NCBI RefSeq assembly: GCF_047948215.1
Contig: NC_134456.1
Span: forward strand, 199,032,034 to 199,096,033
Length of the DNA: 64,000 nt
Direction of reading: 5' to 3'
Source: Lycorma delicatula
Taxonomy: Eukaryota > Arthropoda > Insecta > Hemiptera > Fulgoridae
Shown here: in pieces, positions 50,250 through 62,634 of the stretch
Layout: every line of letters begins with the position of its first letter
How positions within the stretch are numbered: position 1 is the first letter of the stretch
Made by a program: the position numbers and the translations under genes
The notes under the pieces: model-generated
Databases searched by the model: none
What the model saw: the letters and a program-made list of their open reading frames with translations, nothing else
What the model was told of the DNA's origin: nothing

Positions 50250-50785
50250 ACCAAAATAGGACCATGGGGGTGGAAATGGTGGAGCTTTATCGAAAAACAA
50301 TTGCTGTAACTTTCTTATTAAGTAAAATATCGAATTCGTTTAAAGTTCCTACTATCCTTTGGAAAATGGCCTAAAACTTATCTAAGTAAATTTTTTTTAT
50401 ATCACTAACCATTCGCCCAGGGGTTTGAAAAAATGGGGTTTCGAAGACAAAATAGAATCATATCTCCCTTAATAGGCATAGTATAGAATCGGTTTAAAGT
50501 GAACGTTAGTCTTCTAAACATTACCTAAAACTTTTGTCTGAAACAGTTTTTGATATGACCAAACCTTACGCAAGGGATGACCAAAATATTGTTGGAATTG
50601 TAAGAAGATGGGACTTGTCGTATTCTAAATACGTGAAACTTTTTTCACATGTAACTACTGTCGTATTGAATAAATTTGAAATTTTTCTTAACTTTAAGGT
50701 GGAACTCTTTTTTATCCCCTACTTAGCACCGGTGAAATCTACCTCCGCCTTACGGCGTGCCGAAAGAGATTTTTTTTATACGTAA
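50250..50785. repeat. Probable dispersed repeat with internal duplication
   Basis: Two diverged units about 155 bp apart share a pattern: TCGAATTCGTTTAAAGTTCC with CTAAAACTT (50331-50380), and AGAATCGGTTTAAAGTGAAC with CTAAAACTT (50484-50533). Downstream is CTTACGCAAGGGATGACCAA, which looks like conserved repeat sequence. The 83-codon frame at 50534-50785 has no known domain. Confidence 0.5.
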
Positions 50786-53124
50786 TTTGCAAGAATATAT
50801 TCGAAATTATTCAAAATTTAAGTTTGATTTTTACGAAATAAGTTCAGTTAACCATTTTAAAAACTGACAGTTCTATGGAAATAAAAATAACCGGAATTAC
50901 AAATCTTTTAAGTTGTTTTGTATTATTCATGTTTCTACACAAATGTATTTTAGCGAATTTTCTCAAGAATAACTAAGAAAGTATACCAATGCGGTATCGA
51001 TTAGCCTCTAACTCAGTGATTAATTTCCCACTGGGGGATCCTGTCTAACGGTTTACAATTGGTTCCCAACTCCAAACAATTTTAGGGATGGGTGGGCAAG
51101 GATTTCCTTATAAAATCCTACATTTGTTCTCAGGTGGTTCTTTAGTATCTGGAGAAAAGGCAATTAATTACAAAATATTTTAGGTGTGGTCGATGCAAAT
51201 CCGTAGATCAATAATGTGCTGTTCTCATCCTGGATTAAAACAACCCGATCTCCTGAGGAATTGAGGGCAGGACGGATGTTCACAGTAGGAAGGGCTCTTA
51301 AAGTACTCTTTCTTGCGTTTGGGTTGTTGCGTTTCGCGATTCCGCTTCAGCTAGATAGTTTCTTTATTACTATCAACGGTTATCCTTCTCCTACCAGGCA
51401 GTGTTTACCCTCTTCCAACGAGAGGTGTATATTTTCATTATCCCTCATAAAATATATATACTTTACATAATTATACAAATTTTTAACGCATGGGATGTAC
51501 TGATGTAATGAAAGTCCTTGACTTTCTTTACAGGTATTTTTCTGTAAATAAAACGTAATAAACGAAAACTAACGGACAGAGAAAGAAACGATATAATCAA
51601 CGTGGTAACAAGATAATTCGGCAACGATAAAGTACATATTCCAACGTACATATATTTAATAAATTCTGTACGTATTTATAACTACATTACGTGTTTAATA
51701 ATTCAAACAGGAACTCCTTGGAACACATCGTCGCCCTCCGCGTAAAGTTTTGCGTGTGCTAAGTAAATGGTGTAATAAATAACTTCTGACGTAGTCCTTG
51801 ATAACGTGTGATGCTAAAGTCATACTGTGCTGTGGTGTGCCACCGGGGTAGTGGACGTACGGGGAAGTACAATAACCTACAAGTAATTATATTTGAACAA
51901 GACTGTACGTTACAATAAAGTACAGTCTATAATCTCAAGCGCGCACAAATACACATACACAAAAACACACACACACACAAAATACAAAGAGCAGGGCGAG
52001 AGTACAATATTCACCTTAATATGTAAATTATTGGTTTGTGGTTTGTGGGGTATGCGAGTCTAGCCACCCTCATCGCGTTATCAAAACTAAGAATTTTGCT
52101 TTACAATTCAATTATGAAATTAACAATAATAAATGTAAACAAATCGTAAAATAACATTTTTAAACTTTATTTTTTCACATAAATTTATCACGTTTCATAC
52201 ATAATGAAAATTTAACAAAGATAATAAAATAACTGATTGTCTGATAAAGGCTATATAAAAAGCCAAGGGATTCGATTTTCTGCTAGGATCTGAAAATTTT
52301 AAAAAAGTAACCGTAACGAAATCGCAAATTATCTCATTATTTGATACAAACTTAATAAAAATTCCAAAATAAAATGTGTAACCAATATTTTTAATTTCTT
52401 TACAAATTTCAAAAATTAATAAAAAATTTTTTTTTCATTAACTGCGTTATAATACATAAATATATTTATACACTTAGGGATAAATGTATTTATTTATTAA
52501 TGTAAGAAATTATGAATCATAAACAGTAATCGATTTTGAAAAAAATTAAGCTGTAAGTAAAACGAAAATTATATAAAGCGGTAAATTCGGCTTTTTGTAT
52601 AAATAAAACGTAGTGTTTTTCAAGAAGTTTGAGTATTGATTACACTCTCTGTAAGATAAAGAAAAAACCCATTAATAGCAATAAACTTAATACATTTTTT
52701 TTTCAATACGTGTGTTTGCGCGTGCGTACGTATAAATTTGTGGGTGAGTGTATATATGGTGGAAAGGGGAAGCAAAGAGAGCGGATGATAAAAAAGATCA
52801 TGCTAGAGATACCATGTACAGTCAGTTTTTGTAATTTATGACTTGTACAGTCGTATGTGACACTATACGGTAGAATGCGTCGGAAAAGAGTAGAGTTGTA
52901 CGAGTGTACTAAGCACTTAGACGCAGTATTGGAAAGGGGTGGCGTTGATGAAGTATGGCAGGGATGAAGGGAGGAGGTCAGTCGATCCATCTAATGTCAC
53001 CCTAGTTGTGAACCAGAGAAAAAGAGATAAATAGAAAGAGAAAGAACGCGTTAAGCATCAAATGAAAGTCTAGAATGATAAGAAATAGAGAAAGAGAAAG
53101 AAAACAGGCATACAAACAGGAATA

Positions 53125-53168
53125 CAGACAGATAGACAGATAGATAGATAGATAGGTAGATAGATAGG
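53125..53168. repeat. (GATA/GACA)n microsatellite
   Basis: Imperfect tetranucleotide array, GACA units grading into GATA units. Confidence 0.93.
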
Positions 53169-55568
53169 AGTGTAACAGAAGTCTAATGAATTAAACTGCG
53201 TAACCCTTGTGACCTTATATAAAGCGAGTAGACCTTACTTAGGAGACGACCAGTGGAGTTACCCTCTGTCCATTCCAGTAGCTTAGGGACACATGACTAC
53301 CGTCCTTATTAAACTACACCGACCCTTTCACAACTCCACCCTTTAATTCACTATCTTACAGTACGTCAATCTTACTTGTGAAGCCTCTAATCCTTGTCCT
53401 TCCTTTTTGTGATCAACACTATCGATAAAACCTAAAACCGTATACGTTTTAAATTAAAAAAGTAGTTGATCAGAATCAATTTAATAAAAAGGATCGGTAA
53501 ATTATTTGATTTTATATAAAAAATTAAGAAAAAGTAATAAGAGTGTGAAAATTAATGTTAATACAAAATAGATTAAGTCAAAAAAAAATTAAATGAAGAA
53601 CTTGTGATTCTGTTACAATACAATCTAAATATTCTTTCAAAAGTTATCGAAATGAAACTTATAAAATAATGATTATTAGACAACAGAAAAAAAAAAATCA
53701 ATAAAAAGACATCTAAGAAGTTTAGCAAGGAAAGTTTGATAAGAAGTTATGGAAATGTGTAGACGCACTCAGCTAGGAGCTTCCTTAACTTTTTCAAGCG
53801 ATAAAAATGTATTTTTTTCTTTTTTATTATAAAACTAACGAAAAAGTTGCAAAAAGTAAAAGTTATAAATATTGATTTACAAGTTCTTATTGTATTTGTT
53901 ATTCTACAGCCTACAGAAAAAATTAAAGATGAAATTTATATCTTTAAACAGTAATAATGTTAAAAAAGCAACTGTTAATTTTTCATGAATTACTTTAGGA
54001 AAAAAAAATTTCTGAAATATAAGCAAGTTGGTATCTGTACTTTAGTTTTCATGCAAAAAGAATATAGCAGTAAGATATTTTTATTTAACTAGCGTTTTAA
54101 CACAATTATTAGGCTAGTAACAGAAAATATTTTATTTTTTGCAACTGTTTAAAAGGATTAAAAATTAGAAAAGGTATTTTTTCAAATTAATGAAACTTTT
54201 CTTCCAAAAGCCTATCGGAACAAGTTATCTTTCTTAGATTCGAAAACCCTTTCTTAGAATAATTCTATTACTTTAAAGTTAGATTTTTAGTAATTTTTAA
54301 TAATTTTAAAGTAGTATTAAAATTGATCATTCTGTTCAATTAATTTTGAAGAACTCCATCAAATTTCATGACGTTCCGTTTGTTTTTTCGGCGATGGTAA
54401 TATTAAAAGAAATTCTTATTTTATGGTATCGTACCTGTAAAATTGATCATACCGATTTACGTACGTATGGTATGGTACCGATAGAAAGAATAATGGCATA
54501 TTTAGATTATTACCGTTTATATATGGCAACTATCATTACCTAACTAGCAATGCTGTACTCAGCGCTCCAAAAACCGATTTGAACCTACAGAATCCAACTA
54601 TGGAGCACGACAAGCGAGTGTAACATCGAAGTTGTACAGCGATTTCAGGATAAACAATTGAGAAATATAACAGAAGCGCCGTAGTTTGCGAAAAACATTG
54701 AAAAATACGATTATCTGGCATTGCTAATGCTCGAAATGAGATACGATGATTCGATACAAGATACAAATCGAGATTGAACAGAAAATCATGTGAAATGGCT
54801 CGCGGTTAACCTCTTGGATAATAGCGGTATGCAAGGCGCCTAAAGCGACTGCATATATTAGATTTATAAATTCTCCGAGATTTGAGGTGAATAAGCTACG
54901 TAGGGTTTGTGCAACGTCAAAATTGTTCTTTTCGTTTCGTCACTTGCCCTTGTCAGTACTTTAATTTGTTTCACATTTCTATGTTTCTATGCTTGAATAG
55001 TTATTCGTAGTGTAATTAATTAGACTACTTTTTTTTATTGATTTGTTTGCTATTTATGTTCTGAGCTTTATCAATGTTTCTTGGACTAATGTTTGTATGC
55101 ACTTATTAATATTTATTATATATTTATATATGATACGTAATACATACGCAAACATATACATTTCTTTGAGGGATTTCAATGGAAGATCCTCACTGCACGA
55201 AATTTGTATTCAAATTTGCTTATGCTTCCGGTTAATTGGAAGTGATTGTAAATTAAACACAGCAAAAAAAATTACATTTAACTGGGAAGTATGACTGCAT
55301 GTAATACGGCATAATATACTGTTGCGATATAGTAAGTAATTGATTTAAGTGTCTGAATTAATTTCTCTCTTTATTTGTAACTAACGGTCTAAATCTATAA
55401 ATGTTTGATTACTGTTAACAATTTATCTGCACATTAAACCAGTTTTTTTAAATGCCTCCGTCATCGAAATTTTGATCTAGAATTTTGAAATATAGTGATG
55501 AGGGTAAATGTAAATAATGAAGCTCTCAGATTGTGTATACAGGAACAAAAAACTTAGTAAAAACGTAC

Positions 55569-55599
<31 letters not shown>

Positions 55600-55615
55600 A
55601 TCTTAAATTTATATT

Positions 55616-55669
55616 AAAAAAAAAGAATACATATATATAATTCTATACATATATATATTCTTTTTTTTT
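55616..55669. repeat. A-rich/T-rich inverted repeat
   Basis: AAAAAAAAAGAATA (55616-55629) pairs with TATTCTTTTTTTTT (55656-55669), extended inside by six more A-T pairs after one mismatch. It lies next to a (TA)n tract. Confidence 0.8.
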
Positions 55670-56694
55670 GCTAATTAAACGAGTTTTTAAAATTAAATTA
55701 AGAAATAAATTAAAATAAAGGATATAACTTGGTATGTAATTTGCTAAATTAGTTGCTCATGAAATTTTATAATATCTTAAAGATAGGTTTACTTTCGTTA
55801 AAGAATTAAACGTTGAACGGATAGCTAAACTTTTTGTTCAAAAGATAAATAGGTATAAATATATCTCGCCATAAGGGTTATAATAGAACCCAAAATAAAT
55901 CTTTGATATACAATTCAAAAATTCAATTGCTACTTAAAGAGAAAATAAAATTTAAAAAATTGAAGTTATTAAGCTCAATTGTCTGTTTTAAAATAATGTA
56001 TTTAAATTATTAAAGATAAAAAGTAGATTACATAAGAGTTAATAAAAAAAATAAATAAAATATAAAAAAGAAATTGTATAACGTTTCAATATAATATGGT
56101 CGTAGAAAAAAAATTTCAATTTGATTTGCGCTGATTGCCACGTGCTCTATCGTTTTATGCAGAGATCAAGAGAAAGAAAGAACTCTCCTCATGCCATTCC
56201 TCTTCATCCTTCGTTACAACATTGTTCCATCTCCGTTGAACTACTCAGCATGATATCGTTCACTTTTTCTTCTGCCTGATTCAGGAACACCACTCAAAAT
56301 CCCATTCAATCACATACTCATATTTTACTTCAACCATCTCACATAGAGCAAGCAGTTCCTTCCTTTCTTTCCCCTATACTTTATATTTTTTAACATATAC
56401 TTTCTTTTATTCTTTTTGTATATTCCATGAATATGACAATATTCTTATTTTATCTGAAGACAATCGGAGTCAATCACAGAAAACGATACATAGACGCTAT
56501 TTATACACTTTTATGGTTTAAAAATAAAAAGAAGAAGAGGTAATTCTTTTTTCTGCTTTATTTAGATCTCTACTTTTTAACATTAAAAATTCCATAAAAT
56601 AAATGCGACTAAATGTGTTTTAATTGAAGATTCATACGTACGTTTTCTTGAGTGATGAGGGGAAGTTTTTATTTAAAAAAATATTAAGCTTAAG

Positions 56695-56760
56695 TCAGGA
56701 TTTGAACAAGAGACCTTCAGTATAATAGTCGACTATTCTTTCTTCTGAAATACCTAGAAG
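56695..56760 (-). repeat. tRNA-like relic
   Basis: Minus strand GTCGACTATTATACTGAAGG, then TCTCTTGTTCAAATCCTGAC with a B-box-like core. Its middle resembles the relic at 25465-25545, but no tail is shared. Confidence 0.28.
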
Positions 56761-57713
56761 ATTTACAATTAAATTTTATCTAGTAAATTTCATAATTCAT
56801 GAGAAAAAACTAGATGTTTAGAATTAGTATTTTGGAAAGGATTAAAAGCTATAGCCAGCAGGTAGGAAAAATAAGGGAAATCACAGCTTCACTTACATCA
56901 GACCGATACCAGTCACTGATGTACTCACTGGGTCAATCAATAGGTCCCGACATTTTCTTTTAGACGTTTTAAATCTACGGAAGATTTCTTTCTTTCTTTT
57001 TATTGAAAGACTTTTGAAATGCGATAATTAATTTCAAAGATTAGGAATTTATCTATGTACTTTCTTCTTAAATATAAATTCCTGTGCCTTATGCAAGGAT
57101 AAGAATTAAAAATAAGTACAAAGATTAGAATCGTTAGGAACTTGAAATGAAAGTGATTTTGAGGCAATGGTTATATTATATGGCCTAATTTCAGCCTTCT
57201 AAAAATAAATTTGTTTACTTTTCAAATGTTACTTTTATTAAATACGAAATTCATCTGCTACAATAGAAATGTCCTATCTAAAAAAAAATTAATAAATATA
57301 TTTATAAAACAAATAAAAATAAATAAAAAGGGGAGAAAGGAAATCATTTTAACTGTGCACTGTATACTGTACATATATAAATATTTCTAATGAACCATCC
57401 CACCAAAGTAGAATTAATGTTTATTACTTAAAAAAAATTAATATTATTATTGTCTAGACTCCATTATTGGTTTTAAAAATTCGTATGCTATTTAAATTTT
57501 AGAAAGTATTAAAAATTTCGGCTTTAATCAACATGAATTTTAGCTGTTAGGCTTACATAAAACCAAAGGTCAAATCTACAGGCAACCGTGCCTTAGTATA
57601 TTATAACAAGGATGCATTACTTCTACAACTTTTACGAAATCCTCAACACAGACCTAGCAAGTCTAAATACAAAACCTAAAATAAAGAAGGTTGAGAAAGG
57701 GTTATCTCAAGAT
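56761..57713. other. AT-rich non-coding stretch
   Basis: No gene seen. Confidence 0.5.
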
Positions 57714-57725
57714 ACCTTCCCTAGC
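57714..57725. repeat. Target-site duplication, left copy
   Basis: ACCTTCCCTAGC, repeated exactly at 57975-57986 on the other side of the SINE. Confidence 0.93.
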
Positions 57726-57974
57726 CTCTCTCTATTTTTCTATTTAGTCTCCGGAGCCACCTAAGGTATTACTTCAGAAGATGAATGAGGATGTTTTATG
57801 TAAGTTAAGTGTAGTCTAGTACTGTATCATGACGACCATTCCTGGGATGTGTGGTTAATTGAAACCCAACCATCAAACAACACCGGTATCCACGAACGTA
57901 TACGTATTCAAATCCGTATAAAAGTAACTGCCTTTACTAGGATTTGACCTTACAACTCTCGACTTCAAAATCAG
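57726..57974 (-). mobile_element. tRNA-derived SINE, family 1 (5' truncated)
   Basis: The minus strand reads TTTTGAAGTCGAGAGTTGTA, a B-box-like AGGTCAAATCC, AAAGGCAGTTACTTTTATAC, GGTGTTGTTTGATGGTTGGG and TTTCAATTAACCACACATCC, then the tail TCTTCTGAAGTAATACCT and GGCTCCGGAGACTAAATAG. It matches 6222-6490 through the body. The 12-bp target-site duplication proves a complete retrotransposition event. The head starts inside the tRNA-like region, so the copy is 5' truncated. Confidence 0.93.
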
Positions 57975-57986
57975 ACCTTCCCTAGC
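57975..57986. repeat. Target-site duplication, right copy
   Basis: ACCTTCCCTAGC, identical to 57714-57725. Confidence 0.93.
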
Positions 57987-60900
57987 TTGGAATAGTATGG
58001 CATTTGAAAAGATCTAATTGAAAAATAAGCCATTTCTACAGGTAAAATTAAACAACAAAAATAAGAAAATTAATTTATAAACAAAAAAATAATTTTAAAA
58101 GAGTAGTCATTCCTTTTTTTAAAGGAATGATTAAATTAGAAACAAATTTTACTGTTCAAAAAATATAAAATTACAAAAAAATTACTTGTTTTCTTGTCTA
58201 ACATATTTAATGAACAAATACTTTTAAAATTTTACCAGATAAACATTACAGACTGCAATTTATAATCAGATTTAAGTAAAAAAATATACGTTAAATTCAT
58301 GGAATATATTTTATTAACGTAACAATATTATAAAATTTTTATTTATTTAATAACTAATAAAAAATAACGTATTGAATATAAATACTAACCATTTTTATCT
58401 TTATTAACTTTAATATTTTGTTTTCTTTTTTATTTCCTTTATTAAAATATTTAATTACAAATATCTACAAATGATATATAAATATTTTAAGTACAGAATT
58501 GCAACTTTTTTTTATCTTTAGCTGTATAATTAGTTTTCATAAAAATTGTAAAATATATTTACACTGAGGTCACGATATAATAAGTAATTTTAATTGAATC
58601 TTTATTTTCAACATTCTGAAAAGTATAAAAATTACGATTAATTTATATTATTACGGCAGTTTAATTACAGTAAGATATGAAGATATTTTTACAGTATTGT
58701 GATACAGATAAAAACGTAAGACATAAATGTAATTATAATCAAAAACTTTCCCGTTTTATTATGCCAGAAACACCATAAATTCGAAGTTTTACATGCACGA
58801 ACATTAAAAAAAATTCTACTTTCTTCTGTTGACGAATTTTAAACGATTAAATTAATACATCTAAACGTTCGACATAATGGTGATAGAAAAAACAAAGATG
58901 TTAAAGAAAAAAAAAGTGGGACGTAAAAAAAATTTTCGAAGTCAATCTCAACAGAAGGGCGCATTATTGTTTAATCGATTTCAAAAACAGAATAAAAATA
59001 TAAGAAATACGCAGTAAAATATAAAATTGCTTACAAAATATACATTCCATATATGGAAGAGAAGAGAAGAGAAGGTAAAACGGATTCAGAATACAGGTTA
59101 CAGAATGAATTCACATCGATTCAGACATGCAAATATGGCACGGATGTAAAAAGACGGAAGGCTAGGAAAGGTGTATGTTTGTACTTATAAAACTTGTATG
59201 ACTTGAACATAGTATATACAACGGGGTCCAGTTTCCAACCACCCACCATCGTTCGTACTGCATTCTGCTACAATACCGATGCAACAGTAAAAGAAAAATA
59301 GAACATACACAAACTATCTAATCGTACATGAAGTTACGTATTTTAAGTTCACTAGTTGAACAGATTGAAAAGTAAAAATGAGGGAAAAAAAGATAATTTA
59401 TATATTTTGAATTTGGGACCTTTAAATTATTATGTGTGAGATATTTTAATTCAAGAGAACGTCTAATTTTAAGGATTTAATTTTAATTATATACAGCATA
59501 CAATGTATTGTACCTTAAGTTCATTTACAGTACAACGTAATTTATTATACAGCGTCATAAATAATAATATAGTCCGTTATAAAAAAATAAATAAATAAAA
59601 TGCGAAGAAGAAAACAAAACAATAGTTATCTACATCAGTTTATTACAAAAAAAAAACCTACAACAAGCTTTTATACAAATTGATTTATACACGCTATAAT
59701 GAATACTACAAAAATTGTACGTATTGCATCATTCCTTAATCGTAGGCAATGATGTTATTAAGTGAAAGATTCCTGAACTAAGTTTCTTATGTGATGTTTA
59801 AGAAAAACCAAAATAAATTTACAGCGAAAAGTTTTGAACACAATTTTACACCTAAAACACCGAAACAAGGATATATAATTGAAAAATAAAAAACAACAAC
59901 TTAAGATTATACAGAAAAAGATTTTAATAAAAGAACATTTACGATAAGATAAGGTTGTGACTAGAAGGTTGTGAACTTTGTCTAACTGCTCTTCTATTCT
60001 ATTATACAATGGAATATATTTGACAGTTCATTCGGTCTATTGGGGTAGATTTTACGACCCCGCATTGGAAAAGCTGCCAATCAAAGTTAAGGTAGATTAT
60101 GAAACAAAGATCCTTATAAAGAAGTTACGAGACTGCTTACAAAAAATAACAATCTTAACGCATACATTGTACGAATTTTTTAGTGCAGTTAAAGTTTTTC
60201 TCTTCGATATATCTTAATGGAACATTTTGATCTTTTACGTATAGAAAACTAAGAGAAGGTGAAAATATATTATAGTTTAATTAAATAACAAAATTAATCT
60301 ATTTTGCTTTGGAAATTTCTTCCGTTTGAATTAATTTAAATAATGTTCTTTTTGTTCTATTTCTACCTTATATTTCGTTTTTTTTTTGTATTAATCACTT
60401 TATTTATTAATTAATATTCGTAATCCTAAAGAAAAACAAACGAAATTTTCTCACATTTTAATATCTTTCAAACATCTGTATCTACACAAAATAACTATTT
60501 CTGTACTATCGATCCGTAGCATAAACAGGGAGAGACTCAATGTAAAGTAAAACTCCAGCCGTACTTCAACTACCCCGACCTTATCTAGGTTACTAGCCAT
60601 AACGTCGTTCGTCTTTCATTCTTGGAATACTTTTTATCAAAGTAGTGTAATGCCTCACAGGATGTTTATAGATAAATTTCCTTTGGCAAGGTATAATGAT
60701 GTATATAGATAAAGTTTGGTTAAACGGCAACTCTTTCACAAAATCTATATAAACCGAGCTGATAAACTTCTTTAGTTAAGGGTTTGGTTAGTTGCAGAAA
60801 TACAACCGTATAAAATTAACTGATATATTATTTTACCGTTCAATTAACTAATTATATTACAAACATTGCAACTATAGCCAATTTAGTTTAATAATATTTA

Positions 60901-62443
60901 TAATGGGAAGTAATAAATGCAAGATATTTGCTAACATCATGCACGCAACTCATATGGTTTACCTGCAGAAGGACTCATGTTTACAGTTACGTTATTGTTA
61001 TCATAATAATAGCCAAACAATATAATAATTTTAGTTGTAGCAAACAAGCAGAGGAAAAACATGTGATCTGTTGTTTTAATTCGATAAGTATATTGTGTTG
61101 TATTTCAGGCCATTGCATTATAAACTTGTTTCCCAAACTTAATTTAATTTATATGGAGATAAATTTTCATATAGAAATGTGAACTAAGTTCAAAAAAAAA
61201 AAGTTCGGATATAATAAGGATTTTTTTTTGTTTGTTTAAAATTACTTATTTATATACTAGTACATACATTATTAAAATATATTACTACTATTTTTCGGCG
61301 ATAGAGTAAATGAATAATTGAATATTGTCAAATTCTATTTATTTAACTAAAAAACTGATTTTAACTAATTAAAAATCCACTGGATTTATGGGTATAGTAG
61401 TGATGCTCAAAGATATACCTTAAAGTGAGACACAAAGCAATTATCTGCGTAATTTTTTATAGGTAGATCATTTCTGGTTGATAATATCAGTCGCATAATC
61501 ATACACAAAGAATTGGGCAACCTAAAATAGTTAGATAATTTGCTCAGAATACACATTATGATAAAAAAACATATATCACGTCTGCCACAATAACGGGCTC
61601 GTTGATGCCGAATGACAATGACCAATCAAGCGACTTGGAAAAGTTTCATTTAGAAATACGCGGACAGAAAAAGATCTTCAGCAGGATGGAATACCGCAAA
61701 GTATACGATATTTAATGATTTAATTGTTATTTAATGATTACTGAATGAATAATTAATTCATTAATATCAAATGAAAAAGGTTTAGTTTTCAAGAAGTTTT
61801 CCTTTCGGCTTACATAATCGTCGAAAAATGATATAAAACAGTTACACACTCTTACCCGACTAAGCGAAATTCAAAATTTATTGTCATTTCATGAATAATG
61901 AGACTTCTAGCTATTTTATATCAGACACCCGATTAGTTAGATTGAAATACACGGATAAACTACTATCTTCATAATACAGTTTCTAATCCTAAACTTTGCT
62001 ACGTATTTTTATTGTTATCTTCCAAAAAACTTTGAGTTTAGAATTATTTACAAGATCCTTATACATAATTGTATTCTCTTATAAAGTTTTCAACTTAAAA
62101 CTTTTCTAGTAATATAATCTACAAACTAAAAATAATAAATAAATGAAACTATCTTTGTAATATTTCCAACTAACTTTGTTATTATTATGAGATTTTGACA
62201 AACTTGACTACATTTTTTTCCAATTTTGATCCATTTAATTTGCCTTAAATTCTAAACAAATATTTAGTTTATTTTTTCGAATTCTTCTCCTTTCTGGTTT
62301 CGTATAGTCCTCATTTCGGTTCAATAAAGCCATCTCTCGATAAAAATACTTCTGAGAGTTTTTTATGATAATAAAATGTGTTTGGTACTAGCAATCGTTC
62401 TTTTCTCTTATCATGCCTAAATTATATAAAACAATTCTTTAAT
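57987..62443. other. AT-rich non-coding stretch
   Basis: No gene recognised. Frames at 59758-60009, 59978-60217 and 60928-61182 resemble no family and overlap on opposite strands. A cluster of GATA sites lies at 60580-60765. Confidence 0.5.
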
Positions 62444-62454
62444 TTCTATTACTT
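62444..62454. repeat. Target-site duplication, left copy
   Basis: TTCTATTACTT, repeated at 62624-62634. With one mismatch the match extends to 14 bp. Confidence 0.85.
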
Positions 62455-62623
62455 CTTTTGTTTTTTTTTAACCTTCAGGATCACCGTTAGGTATTGTTTT
62501 CAGAGGATGAGATGAATGACAATTTTTGTAGAGTGTGAAAATGATGCCTGACCGGGTGATTCGAACCCGAGACCTCCGGAGAAAGGCCGAGATGCTACCA
62601 CTCGCGCCACGGAGGCCGGCAAC
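62455..62623 (-). mobile_element. tRNA-derived SINE, family 2
   Basis: Best preserved copy. The minus strand starts GCCGGCCTCCGTGGCGCGAG with TGGTAGCATCTCGG (A box), then GGGTTCGAATCAC (exact B-box type, 62556-62568), GGTCAGGCATCATTTTCACAC, and the tail CATCCTCTGAAAACAATACC, TAACGGTG and AAGGTTAAA ending in a short poly-A/C-A run. It matches 35541-35713 throughout. Flanking 11-bp direct repeats mark its insertion site. The well kept boxes suggest it is younger than the other copies. Confidence 0.94.
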
Positions 62624-62634
62624 TTCTATTACTT
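62624..62634. repeat. Target-site duplication, right copy
   Basis: TTCTATTACTT, identical to 62444-62454. Confidence 0.85.

Larger units (their letters stand above)
50790..56690. other. AT-rich non-coding stretch with microsatellites
   Basis: No gene recognised. The 84-codon plus frame at 51216-51470 is of mixed composition but matches no family I know. Contains the (GATA)n array at 53125-53168, (TA)n at 55571-55599 and a CACGTG E-box at 56139-56144. Confidence 0.5.

Noticed and set aside
51216..51470. 84-codon frame of mixed composition
   Set aside because: Plausible amino-acid mix, but no family resemblance, splice context or neighbour to support a gene.
53125..53168. CRISPR-like array
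   Set aside because: It is a simple tetranucleotide microsatellite with no spacers; the DNA looks eukaryotic.
62530..62623. Possible tRNA gene on the minus strand
   Set aside because: A and B boxes are good, but the acceptor stem does not close and the sequence continues into the shared SINE tail between target-site duplications.
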